Assembly: GCF_023101145.1 (NCBI RefSeq) | Contig: NZ_CP073714.1 | Coordinates: 1,302,001-1,366,000 of the forward strand | DNA length: 64,000 bases | Origin: Paenibacillus pabuli | Lineage (GTDB): Bacteria > Bacillota > Bacilli > Paenibacillales > Paenibacillaceae | Reading direction: 5' to 3' | Shown here: one piece after another, positions 35,788 to 45,765 of the stretch | Numbering within the stretch: position 1 is the first letter of the stretch | Layout of the letters: each line of letters starts with the position of its first letter | Made by a program: the position numbers and the translations under genes | Notes under the pieces: model-generated | What the model was told of the DNA's origin: nothing | Seen by the model: only the letters and a program-made list of their open reading frames with translations | Database searches by the model: none

Positions 35788-36798
35788 ATGAATGCCTATT
35801 CCAGATATGTTGCCAAAAAAGTATTCTGGTACGGCCTGACCCTGGTCATCGCCATCGGATTGAATTTTATTTTGCCAAGACTGATTGAAGGTAACCCGGT
35901 GAGCATGATCGCTTCCAAAATGACGTCAGGAATGACCGACTCGGATTCCATCAAGCGGGTGTATGAGACGTTTACGGTTGAATTCGGCATTGATCAGCCG
36001 CTATGGACCCAATTCGGCATCTATCTAAAAAATCTGTTCACAGGCAATCTGGGCACGTCCTTTGGACTGTATCCCAAGCCTGTGACGGACATTCTGGCCT
36101 CCGCCGTCCCTTGGACGGTGGGGCTTCAACTTCCGGCCATCCTGGTCGGCTGGCTGATTGGCAATTTGCTCGGCGCCATTGCGGCGTACCGGAAGGGTGT
36201 TTTTGATAAAGTGCTGTTTCCGGTAGCGTTATTTATCAATTCCATTCCTTTTTTTACTCTGGCTATTATTATGCTGTATGTCTTTGCGTTATCACTAAAA
36301 TGGTTCCCTCTGTCCGGGGGATATGACTTCCAGATGGTGCCACAGCTGAGCTTCGACTTCATCATGTCCGTGGTTCGCCACCATACCTTGCCATTCCTCT
36401 CCATTGTACTCGTGACCATTGGTGGTCAGGCCATTGGCATGCGGGAGATGTCCATCTATGAGCTCAATTCTGACTATGTGTTATACAGCAAACTGCTGGG
36501 TATCCGCGACGGCCGAATTGCGCGTTATGTGTTCCGTAACGCCATGCTGCCCCAAATTACGGGACTTGCGCTCTCCATCGGTACGATGGTTGGCGGATCA
36601 CTCATCTGTGAGATTGTCTTCAGTTATCCGGGCATCGGCACATGGCTGTTCACGGCCATACGGCAGCTGGATTACCCACTAATCTCGGGGTGTACGCTGC
36701 TGATCGCCATTGCTGTATTGCTTGCGAATTTCACCATTGATGTCATCTATGGCTTCATTGACCCGCGCATTAAGGCCGCTCAAATGGAGGAACAGTGA
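35788..36798 (+). CDS. Opp/Dpp-type ABC permease (OppB/DppB)
   Basis: 336 residues from ATG 35788; GTG 35776 in the same frame is less likely because it lies inside the GGGGG ribosome-binding site. N-terminal helix, long extracytoplasmic loop ([20 protein letters not shown]) and five further helices; the permease signature is [20 protein letters not shown]. Pairs with the OppC-type gene two bases later. Confidence 0.88.
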   Translation: MNAYSRYVAKKVFWYGLTLVIAIGLNFILPRLIEGNPVSMIASKMTSGMTDSDSIKRVYETFTVEFGIDQPLWTQFGIYLKNLFTGNLGTSFGLYPKPVTDILASAVPWTVGLQLPAILVGWLIGNLLGAIAAYRKGVFDKVLFPVALFINSIPFFTLAIIMLYVFALSLKWFPLSGGYDFQMVPQLSFDFIMSVVRHHTLPFLSIVLVTIGGQAIGMREMSIYELNSDYVLYSKLLGIRDGRIARYVFRNAMLPQITGLALSIGTMVGGSLICEIVFSYPGIGTWLFTAIRQLDYPLISGCTLLIAIAVLLANFTIDVIYGFIDPRIKAAQMEEQ

Positions 36799-36799
36799 T

Positions 36800-37636
36800 A
36801 TGAAGCATTCGATCTCGATTTTGCTGAAGTCACCCAAATTCATGATCGGTGCGGTGACTTTTGTAGGCATGCTGCTCTTGGTTACGATCTACCCGCTCAT
36901 GAATCGCAGCGATCCCCTGGAGATGATTGCGATGGCGTTCCAGCCGCCGGGTGACGGCCTGCTGTTAGGATCGGACAATTTTGGACGGGACATCTTCCTT
37001 GAATTGATGTACGGCATCCAGACGTCGATACGCGTGGGGCTGATTGCGGGTGTATTTGCGACCGTTATCGGTCTGGTTATGGGCCTGGTGTCTGGTTATA
37101 TTGGAGGGATGCTGGATAACTTTCTGACGGCAATTACCAATATTTTTATCGTTATTCCTTCGTTTATTATTCTGATCCTGATCTCGGTCAGCATTGATTC
37201 ACGCAGCTCTTTGGTGACGGCGATCATTATCGGGATAACCAGCTGGCCATGGACGGCCCGGGCTGTGCGAGCCCAGACGACATCTCTGCGCAGTCGGGAC
37301 CATGTGCATATTGCGAAAATTTCGGGACACAGTACGCCGCGTATCATTATCCATGAGATTTTGCCGTATATCGCGTCTTATGTGGTGATGGCTTTTGTGC
37401 TCCAGACGGCGTCGGGCATTCTGTCTGAAGCCTCCATCTCCATGCTGGGACTGGGGCCGTATAATACGATCTCGCTCGGTATTTTGATGAACTGGGCATT
37501 AGTGTTTGAAGCGCCGGTAGCAGGGGCGTGGTGGGCATTCATTCCTGCGGCGCTGGCCATTGCCGTCATTACCTTCTCGCTTTATCTGATGAATACGGGC
37601 ATGGACGAAATTTTCAATCCGAAAATAAGGAGCTAA
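36800..37636 (+). CDS. Opp/Dpp-type ABC permease (OppC/DppC)
   Basis: 278 residues from ATG 36800, GGAGG nine bases upstream; the open frame begins earlier but within oppB. It shows [20 protein letters not shown], the hallmark block of OppC/DppC, and the EAA-type loop [20 protein letters not shown]. With the preceding permease it forms the membrane channel of the importer. Confidence 0.9.
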   Translation: MKHSISILLKSPKFMIGAVTFVGMLLLVTIYPLMNRSDPLEMIAMAFQPPGDGLLLGSDNFGRDIFLELMYGIQTSIRVGLIAGVFATVIGLVMGLVSGYIGGMLDNFLTAITNIFIVIPSFIILILISVSIDSRSSLVTAIIIGITSWPWTARAVRAQTTSLRSRDHVHIAKISGHSTPRIIIHEILPYIASYVVMAFVLQTASGILSEASISMLGLGPYNTISLGILMNWALVFEAPVAGAWWAFIPAALAIAVITFSLYLMNTGMDEIFNPKIRS

Positions 37637-37640
37637 GACC

Positions 37641-38777
37641 ATGAACCAACCTATACTTCAGGTCAGCGGTCTCAAAACCTATTACCGTACCCGGCTCAAG
37701 GAGAACGTCTTTGCCGTCGATGGGGTGGAGTTTGGACTGAAAGAGGGGCAGACGCTGGGCATTGCAGGGGAATCGGGCTGTGGCAAATCGACGCTGGCGC
37801 TTAGCCTGATGGGTTTTTATTTCCCGCCGCTTCATTATGGCAGTGGTTCGATCCAGATTAATGGTACCGATATTATGCAGCTGAGCAAAGAGCAGCTTCG
37901 TTCGCGGATTCTGGGCAAGGAAATTGCCTATATTCCGCAGGCCGCTATGAATGCACTGAACCCAACGCTGCGGATTATCAGGTTTATTGAAGACATTATG
38001 AAGGAGCATCGCCCGGAGATGAAACGGCCGGATGTGCGGAAGATGGCTGCGGAGCGCTTCCAATCCCTGAATCTGTCGCCGAATGTGCTGGATATGTATC
38101 CCAATGAATTGTCCGGCGGTATGAAGCAAAGAACGGTCATCGCCATCTCAACGATTCTGAATCCGAACGTGCTGATTGCGGATGAACCTACTTCGGCACT
38201 GGATGTAACCTCCCAGAAGGCGGTCATTCGTCTGTTGAAGGATTTGTTGAAACGCAAGGTAATTAAATCACTGGTATTCATCACGCATGAGCTGCCGCTG
38301 CTGTACCATGTCACGGATGAAATTATGGTCATGTATGCCGGGGAGATTGTGGAACGAGGCACGGCAGAGCAGATGATTTTCAATCCACTGCATCCATACA
38401 CTCGTAAACTGATGGGCTCCATCATTGTACCAGAAGAGGGCATGAAGGAGCACAAGCTGGCTGCCATTCCCGGTGCACCACCGAATCTGAAGAACGTGCC
38501 GGAAGGCTGCCGCTTCGCAGAGCGCTGTACACTGGTGACCGATGAGTGCCGCCAGGGCAAAATCGAGAACATTCATGTCGATGGGCGCATATATCGCTGT
38601 CTTTTGACACCCGAGATGCTGGAGCAGATTAGGGAGCAGGAGCAAGACGGTCACGTAGAGCAGGAGGGTGTGAACGTAGAGCCCCAGAAAAGGGAACAAA
38701 ACCAGGAGGAGAAAGGCTCACACAAAGAAGATGTCCGAGATGTTCAAGCCGACACAGACGATATCGCAGACCAATAA
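37641..38777 (+). CDS. Opp/Dpp-type ABC ATPase (OppD/DppD) with an acidic C-terminal tail
   Basis: 378 residues. Walker [11 protein letters not shown]-loop, signature LSGGMKQRT, Walker [14 protein letters not shown]-loop FITHEL, and the Opp/Dpp C-terminal CRFAERC cysteine region. After about residue 325 comes an unusual Gln/Glu/Asp-rich tail ([13 protein letters not shown] ... DTDDIADQ) of ~50 residues, not part of the family core and probably disordered. It starts four bases after the OppC-type stop. Confidence 0.9.
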   Translation: MNQPILQVSGLKTYYRTRLKENVFAVDGVEFGLKEGQTLGIAGESGCGKSTLALSLMGFYFPPLHYGSGSIQINGTDIMQLSKEQLRSRILGKEIAYIPQAAMNALNPTLRIIRFIEDIMKEHRPEMKRPDVRKMAAERFQSLNLSPNVLDMYPNELSGGMKQRTVIAISTILNPNVLIADEPTSALDVTSQKAVIRLLKDLLKRKVIKSLVFITHELPLLYHVTDEIMVMYAGEIVERGTAEQMIFNPLHPYTRKLMGSIIVPEEGMKEHKLAAIPGAPPNLKNVPEGCRFAERCTLVTDECRQGKIENIHVDGRIYRCLLTPEMLEQIREQEQDGHVEQEGVNVEPQKREQNQEEKGSHKEDVRDVQADTDDIADQ

Positions 38778-38851
38778 GACGATTCTTTTAAGATGATTCT
38801 TTCTGGGCGTAAGGGGCTCGGATCAAGGCTCCCCGAAAGGAGTGAAGTAGT

Positions 38852-39652
38852 ATGGCGATGGGCAAGGTGCTGATCAGCGGCCGCCATCTGACCAAAGTGT
38901 ACGGTACAGGCAATCGCAAAAAGGCAGCGGTGGACGATGTGAGCTTTGATTTTCATGAAGGGGAGATTATTTCCATTGTGGGCGAGAGTGGCAGTGGCAA
39001 GACTACGCTTGCGAAAATGATCATGGGCTTGCTCAAGGAAACGGGTGGAGCGATCGAATACGATGGCAAGCCCAGACAGCTGAAGCGGTATCGTGAGCGT
39101 AAAGCCTATTGGAAGGATATCCAGGCCATTTTCCAGGACCCGTTCTCTTCGTTCAATGTATTTCACCGGGTGGAGAAGCTGCTGGTGGACTGTATCAAAC
39201 TTCAGGGGCTGAAGCTGAACAAAGACGAGGAATATGCCAAAATGAAGGAAGCGTGTTCCTTCGTCAATCTGAAGTTCGAGGAGTTATACAATAAATATCC
39301 GTTTGAGCTGTCCGGTGGACAGATGCAGCGGCTCATGATTGCCCGCATATTCATGCTGCATCCCAAGGTGTTGATCGCCGATGAACCGACATCCATGGTG
39401 GATGCCTGCTCGCGTTCAACGATTCTGGATATGCTGCTGAAGCTGCGCGACGAGAACCGCATGACCATTGTGTTTATTACACACGACGTGGGTCTGGCTT
39501 ATTATGTGAGCGACACAATCTGCATTATGGAACATGGACGAATGGTGGAGGCAGGGAGAGCAGAGGAGGTCATACACCATGCGGAGCATCCCTATACCAA
39601 GCAATTAATCAATGACGTACCCAAAATTCATTCGCCCTGGGTGCTCGATTGA
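38852..39652 (+). CDS. Opp/Dpp-type ABC ATPase (OppF/DppF)
   Basis: 266 residues, AAGGAGTG before ATG 38852. Walker [10 protein letters not shown], signature LSGGQMQRL, Walker [14 protein letters not shown]-loop [14 protein letters not shown]. Shorter than many OppF proteins because it stops soon after the core ([11 protein letters not shown]), without the extended cysteine tail. Last gene of the importer operon; a hairpin follows. Confidence 0.9.
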   Translation: MAMGKVLISGRHLTKVYGTGNRKKAAVDDVSFDFHEGEIISIVGESGSGKTTLAKMIMGLLKETGGAIEYDGKPRQLKRYRERKAYWKDIQAIFQDPFSSFNVFHRVEKLLVDCIKLQGLKLNKDEEYAKMKEACSFVNLKFEELYNKYPFELSGGQMQRLMIARIFMLHPKVLIADEPTSMVDACSRSTILDMLLKLRDENRMTIVFITHDVGLAYYVSDTICIMEHGRMVEAGRAEEVIHHAEHPYTKQLINDVPKIHSPWVLD

Positions 39653-39669
39653 CACAAGTGACACAAATC

Positions 39670-39707
39670 AAGCCCTGGACCGTTTTGAGCGGGACAGGGC
39701 TTCTTAT
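39670..39707. terminator. Terminator after the ABC operon (possibly bidirectional)
   Basis: AAGCCCTG (39670-39677) pairs with CAGGGCTT (39695-39702), then CTTAT. It also lies downstream of the HU transcript coming from the other strand. Confidence 0.6.
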
Positions 39708-39729
39708 GGTCCAAGATGAAAGGTTCGTT

Positions 39730-39936
39730 TTAGCGCGTGGGTGGTTGTGGCTTCTGTGCAGACTCTGTTGATGGGGGTGTTGAATGGGTGTGATCTTCCG
39801 CGTTATTCTGGTTTGTCTGCTTGCCGGAATAAAAGTTAATGATATCATCAACCGTAGAAAATACGACATTTACATCAAAATGTTCATTGTGTGTTTGAAT
39901 AAAAACCTCTTTTCCAATCCTGTTGTAGCTGTTTAG
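39730..39936 (-). other. -1 frame open stretch after the HU stop (possible frameshift extension)
   Basis: Starting with the CTA codon that directly follows the heptamer T TTA AAC in the -1 frame, 68 sense codons run to a TAA at 39732-39730. They read protein-like: LNSYNRIGKEVFIQ, FDVNVVFSTVDDIINFYSGK, then a hydrophilic tail ending QKPQPPTR, with a clear purine-first codon pattern. The frame has no ATG, GTG or TTG between its preceding stop (inside hup) and its end, so it cannot start alone by normal rules. Either hup makes a 158-residue -1 frameshift product, or this is the remnant of a small gene. Confidence 0.5.
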
Positions 39937-40205
39937 TTTAAAGCTTCTTTCATCGTTAACCCTGCTGTGAATACGGGAACCTTACCTGCTGGAAGCTGAA
40001 TTTCCTTACCAGTTCGGCGGCTTTTACCCATACGTGCTTCACGATTACGCACTTCGAATTTGCCGAATCCAACCAGTTGAACCTCTTTGCCTTCTTTCAA
40101 TGCTTCCAAAATTGAATCAAGCACAACGGTTACAGCCTTTTCAGCATTCTTTTTGGAGAATCCGCCGTTTTTGGCTACTTCTGTGATCAATTGTTCTTTG
40201 TCCAT
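39933..40205 (-). CDS. hup: HU-family DNA-binding protein
   Basis: 90 residues, AAGGGAGG before the ATG. Complete HU: MDKEQLITEVAKNGGFSKKN, KEVQLVGFGKFEVRNREARM and GKSRRTGKEIQLPAGKVPVF, including the beta-arm region that bends DNA. Nucleoid-associated, dimeric. The last sense codons and stop are GCT TTA AAC TAA, so the stop is immediately preceded by a T TTA AAC slippery-type heptamer (39942-39936) and the -1 frame stays open for 68 codons. A terminator is not visible directly after the stop; the nearest is near 39670-39707. Confidence 0.95.
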   Translation of the reverse strand: MDKEQLITEVAKNGGFSKKNAEKAVTVVLDSILEALKEGKEVQLVGFGKFEVRNREARMGKSRRTGKEIQLPAGKVPVFTAGLTMKEALN

Positions 40206-40239
40206 TTGTCAAACCTCCCTTTTCGCTATTGGATGAAAT

Positions 40240-40273
40240 AAAACAAAAAGCTGCCTTGTACAAGGCAGCTTTA
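40240..40273 (-). terminator. Terminator of the cold-shock gene
   Basis: AAAGCTGCCTTG (40247-40258) is perfectly complementary to CAAGGCAGCTTT (40261-40272), and TTGTTTT follows on the minus strand. Confidence 0.85.
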
Positions 40274-40279
40274 ATATAA

Positions 40280-40480
40280 TTAAACTTTAGTAACGTTCTC
40301 AGCTTGTGGACCACGGTTACCTTGAGTTACTTCAAATTGGACGCGTTGTCCTTCATCCAATGTTTTGAAACCGTCGCCTTGAATTGCACTGAAATGAACG
40401 AATACGTCTGTTCCTTCTTCAGTTTCGATAAAGCCAAATCCTTTGTCCGCGTTAAACCATTTTACTGTACCTGTTTGCAT
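40280..40480 (-). CDS. Cold-shock protein, CspA/CspB family
   Basis: 66 residues, TTGGAGGAAC before the ATG. Both RNA-binding motifs are present: KGFGFIE (RNP1) and VFVHFSAI (RNP2). A single OB-fold nucleic-acid chaperone. Monocistronic, with its own terminator. Confidence 0.95.
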   Translation of the reverse strand: MQTGTVKWFNADKGFGFIETEEGTDVFVHFSAIQGDGFKTLDEGQRVQFEVTQGNRGPQAENVTKV

Positions 40481-40575
40481 GTAGTTCCTCCAAAAAATAA
40501 GTTTTTAAACGACCATTTTGAAAAGGCTAATTTAAAAATCAACGCTAATCAGGTATATTCAAACCCACAGACTTG

Positions 40576-40622
40576 ATGTCCGCTAATGTATCGATTAATA
40601 TGATAATACCATGTCCGCTAAT
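40576..40622. repeat. Two direct copies of ATGTCCGCTAAT before the recombinase gene
   Basis: Identical 12-mers at 40576-40587 and 40611-40622, 35 bp apart, in the 170-base divergent gap between the cold-shock gene and the tyrosine recombinase. They may be binding sites for the recombinase or for a regulator. Confidence 0.55.
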
Positions 40623-40650
40623 ATAAGTCAAGATTTGGAGGTTTTTTCTA

Positions 40651-41577
40651 ATGGATAAGGGTTCTGGTACTTCGGTACAAGTGGAAATGGTTGTGCAGGA
40701 ATTCATATATATGCTTACGATCCAGGGAGAATTGACACCCAAAACCTTGAAGGAATATGCGAGTGATTTGAAGCATTTTACCGAATGGTATAAAAGGAAC
40801 GATTCTTGGGGGGAAGAGATTTCATTTCATATCGAAGATGTGCATACATCGACTTTGGTCAGTTACCGGGAAGATTCACGAAGGGTAATGCAATTAAAAC
40901 CATCTACCATTAATCGCAGACTGATTACATTGAAGCGTTTTTTCAAGTGGGCTGCATCGGAATCCAGGATCAACAGTGATCCTTCCAAACCTTTGAAGTT
41001 CATTCCGGAAGACAAGGTTAGCCCCCGCCGAATGACAACCGAGGAAGAACGATCATTCATCTCTGCCGTCGAGGACGGCAACTCGCTTCGGGATCAGACC
41101 ATCCTTACGCTCATGTTTCATACCGGTATGCGAACGATGGAGATATGCAACCTCGCTCCCGATGATATTGAATTGGGCAAACGAAGCGGGCGACTTACCG
41201 TGCGGGCCGATAAACGAAACGGTCAACGGAAAATTCCGCTGAACATGACATGTATTGCTTTGCTGAAGATGTACATGAATGGCCTCGCACCGGACAGCCC
41301 TTACCTGTTTCCTTCCGAGAAAACCAGTGATCGCTTAACGGAGAGGGCGCTGCGCCATTTGATCAAAAAGGTGATGACTACAGCCGGTCTGGAAGGGCTA
41401 AGTTCCCATGACCTGCGTCATCGGTTCGGATACGCTATGGCCGAGCATACACCACTACATCGCTTGGCAGAAATGATGGGGCATGTTAATCCCGACACAA
41501 CGATGATTTATATGAAAGGGTTAAATGCCAATTTATCTTTGTCGGCAGAAGAGGATGGAGAAACGGAAACGCATTAA
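40651..41577 (+). CDS. Tyrosine recombinase (phage-integrase family)
   Basis: 308 residues, TTGGAGG eight bases before the ATG. N-terminal SAM-like core-binding domain (about 10-105; LTPKTLKEYASDLKHF) and catalytic domain with the conserved set: Arg in HTGMRTMEI, Lys in ADKRNGQRK, HDLRHRF, GHVNPDTT and the Tyr nucleophile in MIYMKG. Size resembles XerC/XerD-like and solitary integrases. No phage, conjugative or cassette genes adjoin it, so its substrate site is unknown; the twin 12-mers upstream are candidates. Confidence 0.9.
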   Translation: MDKGSGTSVQVEMVVQEFIYMLTIQGELTPKTLKEYASDLKHFTEWYKRNDSWGEEISFHIEDVHTSTLVSYREDSRRVMQLKPSTINRRLITLKRFFKWAASESRINSDPSKPLKFIPEDKVSPRRMTTEEERSFISAVEDGNSLRDQTILTLMFHTGMRTMEICNLAPDDIELGKRSGRLTVRADKRNGQRKIPLNMTCIALLKMYMNGLAPDSPYLFPSEKTSDRLTERALRHLIKKVMTTAGLEGLSSHDLRHRFGYAMAEHTPLHRLAEMMGHVNPDTTMIYMKGLNANLSLSAEEDGETETH

Positions 41578-41583
41578 ATTACT

Positions 41584-41617
41584 GCCCTGACCCACTTCAA
41601 GTGGATGAGGGCTGTTT
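41584..41617. terminator. Hairpin between the recombinase and the opposing gene
   Basis: GCCCT..CCCACTT pairs with AAGTGG...AGGGC, followed by TGTTTGG. It overlaps the last codons of the opposing hypothetical gene. Confidence 0.55.
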
Positions 41618-42118
41618 GGTTATCCAAGAATGACTTACATCCCATTCAGATTTGTTGTTTGCATTGATCTGTAATTCTAATGTAATAATGGCATAGGTTC
41701 CACCATGCTTTTCCCAAAAAAGTATCGCCTTTGTATGATCGGGATGTAAAAGCAAGGCAGGCATGACATCTCCGTTTTCCAGCATGGTTCTTCGTTCGTT
41801 ACTATAATAGGCAGCGATGAAGGAAGAGTGCTCTTGATGGGGAAAGCTGTTTAATGAATCCTCCAAGCTGTAAAACAGTTTCCATTCAGTTATATCCTCC
41901 TTCTCACTAAGCTCATTTAGCGAGGTACGTATCGCCTCTATTCCTCCACTCCATGATTTTGTTAATTTCTCCTGAAGTTCTTGAGGTTGGTTCTCCCAGC
42001 GTGAAGACTCGGCGGATGTTTCTGATCGATCAGTTCGAATCGTCTCCGTGATTGCACCGCTGCAAATTAATATTGCGGCAATACCGGTCGTTATCATTCC
42101 GGATTTTAAGTAATTCAT
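41597..42118 (-). CDS. Hypothetical exported protein
   Basis: 173 residues, AGGAAAGG upstream of the ATG. An N-terminal hydrophobic segment (MITTGIAAILICSGAI) indicates a signal anchor or signal peptide. The rest is hydrophilic with a mixed alpha/beta pattern ending in beta-rich sequence (AILFWEKHGGTYAIITLELQ). I do not recognise a family. It faces convergently into the recombinase gene. Confidence 0.65.
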   Translation of the reverse strand: MNYLKSGMITTGIAAILICSGAITETIRTDRSETSAESSRWENQPQELQEKLTKSWSGGIEAIRTSLNELSEKEDITEWKLFYSLEDSLNSFPHQEHSSFIAAYYSNERRTMLENGDVMPALLLHPDHTKAILFWEKHGGTYAIITLELQINANNKSEWDVSHSWITKQPSST

Positions 42119-42331
42119 CAGTTAATGGATTCCTTTCCTGTTTCTTAATTTACTCCTTTCAATAATTTACCATATACTTGCTTGTGGGCGCTCGTTATAT
42201 CAACTTATCTCCTAAAAGTAAGCGATTACATAATTAAATTTATATTGTATATTATGATGGCAACCTTGGATCATATCGACATATACATTATTGCTTGGGC
42301 ATATGGCCCGTTAAATAAAGGAGGAACTGAC

Positions 42332-43951
42332 GTGTACCGGGTATTGCTGGTGGATGATGAAGAGGACGTACGCGAAGGGTTGGTCGTAGAGGTAGATTGG
42401 GAAGCGCTTGATCTGCGCATTGTTGGTCTCGCGGAGAATGGCCGGGAGGCACTGGAGATGGCGGAGCGTGTGGAGCCGGATATTGTGGTAACGGATATCA
42501 GCATGCCATTTATGGATGGACTGGAACTTGCCAAAAGGCTTCGGGAGCGCAATCCACTCGTGAAAGTGGTGATTTTGACCGGATATGATGAATTTGACTA
42601 CGCCCGGCAAGCGGTTTCGCTGAGTGTGGATGAATATTTACTGAAGCCTTTCTCGGCAGGTCATCTGACCGAACTGCTTACAAGGTTGCGTGCGCAGATG
42701 GCGGCTGAAGTGGCAGAGCGAGAGGATGTACAGCAGCTGCGCGACCATTATTATACAAGCCTGCCCCTGTTACAGGCGGACCTGATGGCCACTTTGCTGC
42801 ACCGGCAAAAATCGCCGGAATATATCCATGGCAAAGCAAAGCAATGCGGACTGAATCTGCACGGTGAACGCTATGGTGTATCCGTATTGACCCTGCACAT
42901 GGACGGAGATCAATCTGAGGATGCGGAGTTAAAGCAATTTGCTGCGCTGAACATTGCCGCAGAGGTATGGACAGAACACGGGGCCGGACATGCTTTTATG
43001 CATCAGGAGACGATTGTGCTGCTCTTTGTAGATCGATGGGGGGGAGAAGATGGGGAGAAACGACAGCAGCAGGCGCTGGAAAATGTAATGCGCAGCATCA
43101 ATCACTATCTGCGTATCCCCGCCACTGTTGGATCGGGTTCGATCGTGAACACACTGGCAGGTGTGAAGCATGCATATGAGGATGCACTACTGGCACTGGA
43201 TTATCGGCTTGTTCCGGGGACAGATCCACTTATCTATATTGCAGATGTGGAGCGGCAGACGGCGGGTAAACTGCGTTTTGACGAGTTGAAGCAGCAAACG
43301 CTGACACGTTGTTTGAAAGCAGGTACGCAGGCGGAGCTGGAGGATGCGCTAGAGATCATTTTCCGGGAAATTACGGTGGAGCATGGGCGGAGTGACATTC
43401 AGCTGTATTTGATTGAAGTTTTAACAAACGTTTGGAAAGCAGCTCAGGCATCGGGCGAGGCCATGGAGGATATTTTTGGGGCAGGGTTCCAGTTGTATGC
43501 CGATTTGTTCCGTTTGCCGGGGTTGTCTGAGGCACAAAGTAAGGTGCATGAGGTCTGTCTGCTCGTACAACATCGCATTGCCAGCGGAAGGCAGCATGTA
43601 TACAAGGATATTGTGGAACAGGCATTGTCGTTTACCAAAGAACACTACGCCGATCCGGATCTGTCCATCCAGAAAGTATGTGCGCATCTGCATATCAGCT
43701 CAGGATATTTTTGTGGCATTTTCAAAAAAGAAGTTCAGCTCACCTTCCTGCAATATCTGATGCAGATCCGGATGGAGGCGGCCAAGGAGCTGCTTCGATC
43801 CACGGAGCTGAAGTCGTTTGAGATTGCAGGGCAGGTAGGCTTCGCCGAACCGAATTATTTCAGTTTTTGTTTTAAGAAACATATCGGCGTCTCGCCCAAA
43901 GAATACCGCAAACAGACTGCACTAACAGCTAGTGAAGGTTCAAACCGATGA
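42332..43951 (+). CDS. YesN-type AraC-family response regulator
   Basis: 539 residues from GTG 42332, which has AAAGGAGG six bases upstream; the frame is open 50 codons further but not protein-like. Receiver domain (VYRVLLVDDEEDVREG; phospho-acceptor Asp in VVTDISMPFMDG; Lys in YLLKPFSAGH), a ~250-residue middle region and two AraC helix-turn-helices at the C-terminus (SIQKVCAHLHISSGYFCGIF ... VGFAEPNYFSFCFKKHIGVS). Overlaps the kinase gene by four bases. Probably activates the sugar-uptake genes downstream (mglBAC). Confidence 0.9.
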   Translation: MYRVLLVDDEEDVREGLVVEVDWEALDLRIVGLAENGREALEMAERVEPDIVVTDISMPFMDGLELAKRLRERNPLVKVVILTGYDEFDYARQAVSLSVDEYLLKPFSAGHLTELLTRLRAQMAAEVAEREDVQQLRDHYYTSLPLLQADLMATLLHRQKSPEYIHGKAKQCGLNLHGERYGVSVLTLHMDGDQSEDAELKQFAALNIAAEVWTEHGAGHAFMHQETIVLLFVDRWGGEDGEKRQQQALENVMRSINHYLRIPATVGSGSIVNTLAGVKHAYEDALLALDYRLVPGTDPLIYIADVERQTAGKLRFDELKQQTLTRCLKAGTQAELEDALEIIFREITVEHGRSDIQLYLIEVLTNVWKAAQASGEAMEDIFGAGFQLYADLFRLPGLSEAQSKVHEVCLLVQHRIASGRQHVYKDIVEQALSFTKEHYADPDLSIQKVCAHLHISSGYFCGIFKKEVQLTFLQYLMQIRMEAAKELLRSTELKSFEIAGQVGFAEPNYFSFCFKKHIGVSPKEYRKQTALTASEGSNR

Positions 43952-45765
43952 AACCGTCTGACGGATGGATGAGAGCCCTTTGGCTTAGGCTGCGCTCCAG
44001 GTTGCGTTCATCAAAAGTCAGCAGCATCCGCTTTATTATTACGTGGTCCTTCTCTGTTTTCATTGTATTGGTGATGACCATCATGGCGATGCTGCTGCAT
44101 GACAAATTCACACAGGCCGCGGAACGAAGTGCGGAGCTGACGACGAGGCAGATCGTGGATCAGGTCAGTTACAATCTGGAGGATTATGTCCGCAGCATGT
44201 CGCATCTATATCGGGCAATTGAAGAGCATATGCTGCGGGATGGCACGTGGGAAGGGGATCAGGTCGACAAACAGCTCGATACGCTGCTCAGCAGCCGCGA
44301 AGATATCATCTCCATTACGTTGCTGGATTCAACAGGGCATTTGCTTAAGAACAGGCCTTCAGCCGAATTAAAACCGAGTGCCCATGTGACACAGCAGGGG
44401 TGGTTTCAATCTGCACTCCGAGTGCCGGATCACCTTAGTTTCTCGCTGCCTCATATTCAGAACATGTACACGGGCCCTTACAAATGGGTTGTTTCCATGA
44501 GCAAAGGCATTACCATACGCCAAAATGGTCAGGATCGGAAGGTCATTCTGCTGGTGGATATCAACTTCAAACAAATGGACGAACTGAGCCGCCGGGTCAG
44601 TCTGGGGCAGCGGGGATACGTCTACATTATCGATGAAAGTGCAGGCAATATCGTATACCATCCGCAGCAGCAATTAATGTACATGGGGCTCAAAAGTGAA
44701 AATATCGAACAGGCGCTGGTTGCAACCGGCAGTTATGAAGATGAGGCGGACGGGCAGAAAAGGCTGAACACGGTCAAGTCTGTCGCCAATATCGGATGGA
44801 AAATTGTTGGTGTGGCCTATCTGGATGAGATTATGACAACCCGCCAGGAGGTCAATGGCTATCTCATACGAGTACTGCTGGTTGTGTTGGTTTTGGTCAT
44901 CCTCGTCTCGTTATTCCTCTCTTCCAGTCTGACACGTCCGATCCGGCGGATGGAACGAAAGATGAAGGCCGTGGAGCGAGGGGATTTTAACGTGGAGCTG
45001 CCCATTGAAGGGCCGCTGGAAGTGGAACGTTTATCCCGCCGTTTTAATCTGATGGTCTATAAAATCCGTACTCTGATGAGTGAAATCATTCATGAACAGG
45101 AACAGAAGCGTCGTCTTGAACTGGAAGCTCTACAGGCTCAGATCAATCCGCACTTCCTGTACAACACGTTGAATTCGGTCGTGCGCATGGTGGGCATGAG
45201 CCGGAATGAGGAAGTCATTACGATGATTACTTCGTTATCCCGATTGTTTCGCATCAGTCTCAGTCAAGGCAAAACGATTATTACGGTCAGGGAAGAACTG
45301 GAGCACGCCCACCATTATCTGACGATTCAGCAGATGAGGTTCAAACGAAAGTTCGATTTCAGCATGAATGCGGATGAGGATACCTTGGACTGCCTGACAC
45401 TTAAGCTCGTGCTTCAGCCACTCATTGAAAATGCGATTGTGCATGGCATTGAATATCATATGGACGAGGGATGTATTGAGATTCGGGTATACCGGGAGGA
45501 CGACAAGCTGGTATTTCGTATTACGGATAATGGAGTCGGCATGACGGAAGAGCAGATGTCAAAACTTTTGACAGGCAGTCCTATCGAGAAAAGTGGTGCA
45601 GGATCAGGTGTGGCTGTACGCAATGTGCATGATCGAATTCAGCTCTATTATGGCGAAGCTTACGGTCTTGAATTTGATAGTGAGCTGGAGGAAGGCACAA
45701 CCGTCTGGATTCGGATTCCGATCCAAGGGGAACGAGAGGAGGACGATGTTCATGAAGTCAAATAA
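43948..45765 (+). CDS. YesM-type sensor histidine kinase
   Basis: 605 residues, ATGA overlap with the regulator gene. Membrane helix (about 27-50), a ~260-residue extracytoplasmic Cache-like sensor domain, a second helix (about 305-330), HAMP (SSSLTRPIRRMERKMKAVER), the His_kinase domain with QAQINPHFLYNTLNSVVRMV (phospho-accepting His) and HATPase (QPLIENAIVHGIEYH; GSGVAVRNVHDRI). The extracytoplasmic domain may detect sugar directly or through the adjacent binding lipoprotein. Confidence 0.92.
   Translation: MKPSDGWMRALWLRLRSRLRSSKVSSIRFIITWSFSVFIVLVMTIMAMLLHDKFTQAAERSAELTTRQIVDQVSYNLEDYVRSMSHLYRAIEEHMLRDGTWEGDQVDKQLDTLLSSREDIISITLLDSTGHLLKNRPSAELKPSAHVTQQGWFQSALRVPDHLSFSLPHIQNMYTGPYKWVVSMSKGITIRQNGQDRKVILLVDINFKQMDELSRRVSLGQRGYVYIIDESAGNIVYHPQQQLMYMGLKSENIEQALVATGSYEDEADGQKRLNTVKSVANIGWKIVGVAYLDEIMTTRQEVNGYLIRVLLVVLVLVILVSLFLSSSLTRPIRRMERKMKAVERGDFNVELPIEGPLEVERLSRRFNLMVYKIRTLMSEIIHEQEQKRRLELEALQAQINPHFLYNTLNSVVRMVGMSRNEEVITMITSLSRLFRISLSQGKTIITVREELEHAHHYLTIQQMRFKRKFDFSMNADEDTLDCLTLKLVLQPLIENAIVHGIEYHMDEGCIEIRVYREDDKLVFRITDNGVGMTEEQMSKLLTGSPIEKSGAGSGVAVRNVHDRIQLYYGEAYGLEFDSELEEGTTVWIRIPIQGEREEDDVHEVK

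Noticed and set aside
39785..39937. 51-codon plus-strand frame opposite the HU extension
   Set aside because: No ribosome-binding site and hydrophobic low-information sequence; the minus strand shows the better codon pattern.
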